A stretch of 6,707 bases of DNA, from positions 1 to 6,707 of the forward strand of contig CAMDDI010000185.1 in assembly GCA_945890905.1 (NCBI GenBank), read 5' to 3'. Of the stretch, positions 6,025 to 6,707 are shown piece by piece. Origin of the DNA: Bacteriovorax stolpii (lineage in GTDB: Bacteria > Bdellovibrionota > Bacteriovoracia > Bacteriovoracales > Bacteriovoracaceae). The translations under genes were made by a program, and so were the position numbers. The first letter of the stretch is position 1. Each line of letters starts with the position of its first letter. The notes under the pieces are model-generated. The model was not told the origin of the DNA. It searched no databases and saw only the letters and a list, made by a program, of their open reading frames with translations.

Positions 6025-6651
6025 ATGAAAACTTTTAAAACTGACGGGGCATTTGCAGAAAATTATAAATTTCTTATTGGATCTATACTTCCCCGTCCCA
6101 TTGCTGTTATTTCCACCCGCAATATTGATGGTTCAAATAATCTAGCACCTTTTTCATTTTTTACGGCCATCTCTGCTCAGCCTATGATCATAGCTTTCTG
6201 TCCGCTAATTCGCACTTCAACTGGTGAGTTCAAAGATACGGTTAAAAATATTTTGCGCGAAAAAGAATTCGTCTTAAATTTTTGTACGGAGAATAATTAT
6301 CAAAAAGTAAATGTTGCGAGTACCGAGCTCCCCTACGGAGAAGATGAATTTTCTTTCGCAGGCCTGACTCCCGTGAAGTCTGAAATTGTCAAAGCGGCCC
6401 GGCTAAAAGAATCTCCGGTTCAATTTGAATGCGTCTTTCGAGATATGCTTTGCTACGGCACTAAACCAGGATCAGGTTCACTCATTACGGGTGAAGTAAA
6501 ACTAGTTCATGTGGATGAAGCTATAATGAAGGATGGTAAGATCCAAACTGATCTACTCAAAGCTATAGGCCGGGGCGCAGGAAATGATTGGTTTAAGACC
6601 GATAGCGTCTTCCAAATGGAGCGCTTAACCAAGGCCCAAATTCAAAATTAA
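6025..6651 (+). CDS. Flavin reductase family (FMN-binding split-barrel) protein
   Basis: A 208-residue protein of the flavin reductase-like domain family (COG1853, Pfam Flavin_Reduct), a normal length for the group. Family signatures are LPRPIAVISTRNIDG (22-36), NLAPFSFFTAIS (39-50), KDTVKNI (70-76), EFVLNF (81-86), GEDEF (105-109), SPVQFEC (130-136), TGEV (155-158) and the tail IGRGAGNDWF (181-190). Members bind FMN and some reduce flavin with NAD(P)H for a partner monooxygenase, while others have unknown roles. No partner monooxygenase is visible here, so the substrate is open. No signal peptide is present, so it is cytoplasmic. It lies after a strong terminator and has its own candidate -10, so it is probably a separate transcription unit from the homogentisate genes. 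ATG at 6025 has no Shine-Dalgarno (upstream bases GCTAGACCA). An internal start would remove the family's N-terminal strand. Confidence 0.88.
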   Translation: MKTFKTDGAFAENYKFLIGSILPRPIAVISTRNIDGSNNLAPFSFFTAISAQPMIIAFCPLIRTSTGEFKDTVKNILREKEFVLNFCTENNYQKVNVASTELPYGEDEFSFAGLTPVKSEIVKAARLKESPVQFECVFRDMLCYGTKPGSGSLITGEVKLVHVDEAIMKDGKIQTDLLKAIGRGAGNDWFKTDSVFQMERLTKAQIQN

Positions 6652-6707
6652 CTTGCCCGACTTTGCCCCATTCTCAGCCTATATTGCCTCTGTAAAAGTT
6701 CTCTTTA
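6652..6707. other. Short end of window, no feature seen
   Basis: The 56 bases after the flavin reductase stop contain neither a hairpin with a T-run nor a convincing start codon with Shine-Dalgarno on either strand. A TATATT (6680-6685) could be part of a promoter for a gene beyond the window, but no -35 stands at the right distance. Confidence 0.3.

Noticed and set aside
1..6707. CRISPR array, tRNA, rRNA, insertion sequence, phage or defence genes
   Set aside because: No regularly spaced long repeats, cloverleaf, transposase, integrase or nuclease motifs were seen. All coding space is explained by seven ordinary genes.

Overview
This window looks like ordinary chromosomal DNA from an AT-rich Gram-negative bacterium. 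A signal-peptide-bearing predicted outer-membrane beta-barrel points to a diderm. The protein repertoire is reminiscent of Bdellovibrionota/Bacteriovoracia-type genomes, but that is an impression from protein style and is not proven. There are seven genes and no sign of mobile elements, CRISPR arrays, rRNA or tRNA. The largest gene-free stretches are about 120 bases.

Left part (1-1730, minus strand): a small secreted protein of unknown function (71-499) with a long hairpin just after its stop. Upstream of it is a COG3146/DUF482-type GNAT-fold (FemAB-like) acyltransferase (624-1730). The gap between them carries an unusual set of GTTAAG/CTTAAC hexamers in 11-bp phase, resembling the binding arrays of PhoB/OmpR-type response regulators.

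Middle part (1731-5093): a 121-bp divergent promoter region with a 10-bp perfect palindrome, then a tight plus-strand operon. Its members are a HisC-family PLP aminotransferase (1852-2979), a fumarylacetoacetate-hydrolase-family enzyme overlapping it by ATGA (2976-3986), and a short-form homogentisate 1,2-dioxygenase nine bases later (3996-5093). Together these match the tyrosine/phenylalanine catabolic route: transamination to an arylpyruvate, ring cleavage of homogentisate, and hydrolysis of fumarylacetoacetate. The aminotransferase would be labelled histidinol-phosphate aminotransferase by homology, but its neighbours argue for an aromatic aminotransferase role. 4-hydroxyphenylpyruvate dioxygenase and maleylacetoacetate isomerase are not in the window.

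Right part (5094-6707): a predicted outer-membrane beta-barrel protein (5173-5970) ending in a textbook intrinsic terminator, followed almost immediately by a flavin-reductase-like FMN-binding protein (6025-6651). The latter's likely -10 box abuts the terminator U-tract, and the mRNA appears to lack a leader. I did not find a clearly new biological system. The most interesting points are the 11-bp-phased repeats, the context-based reassignment of the aminotransferase, and two genes that appear to start without a usable Shine-Dalgarno.
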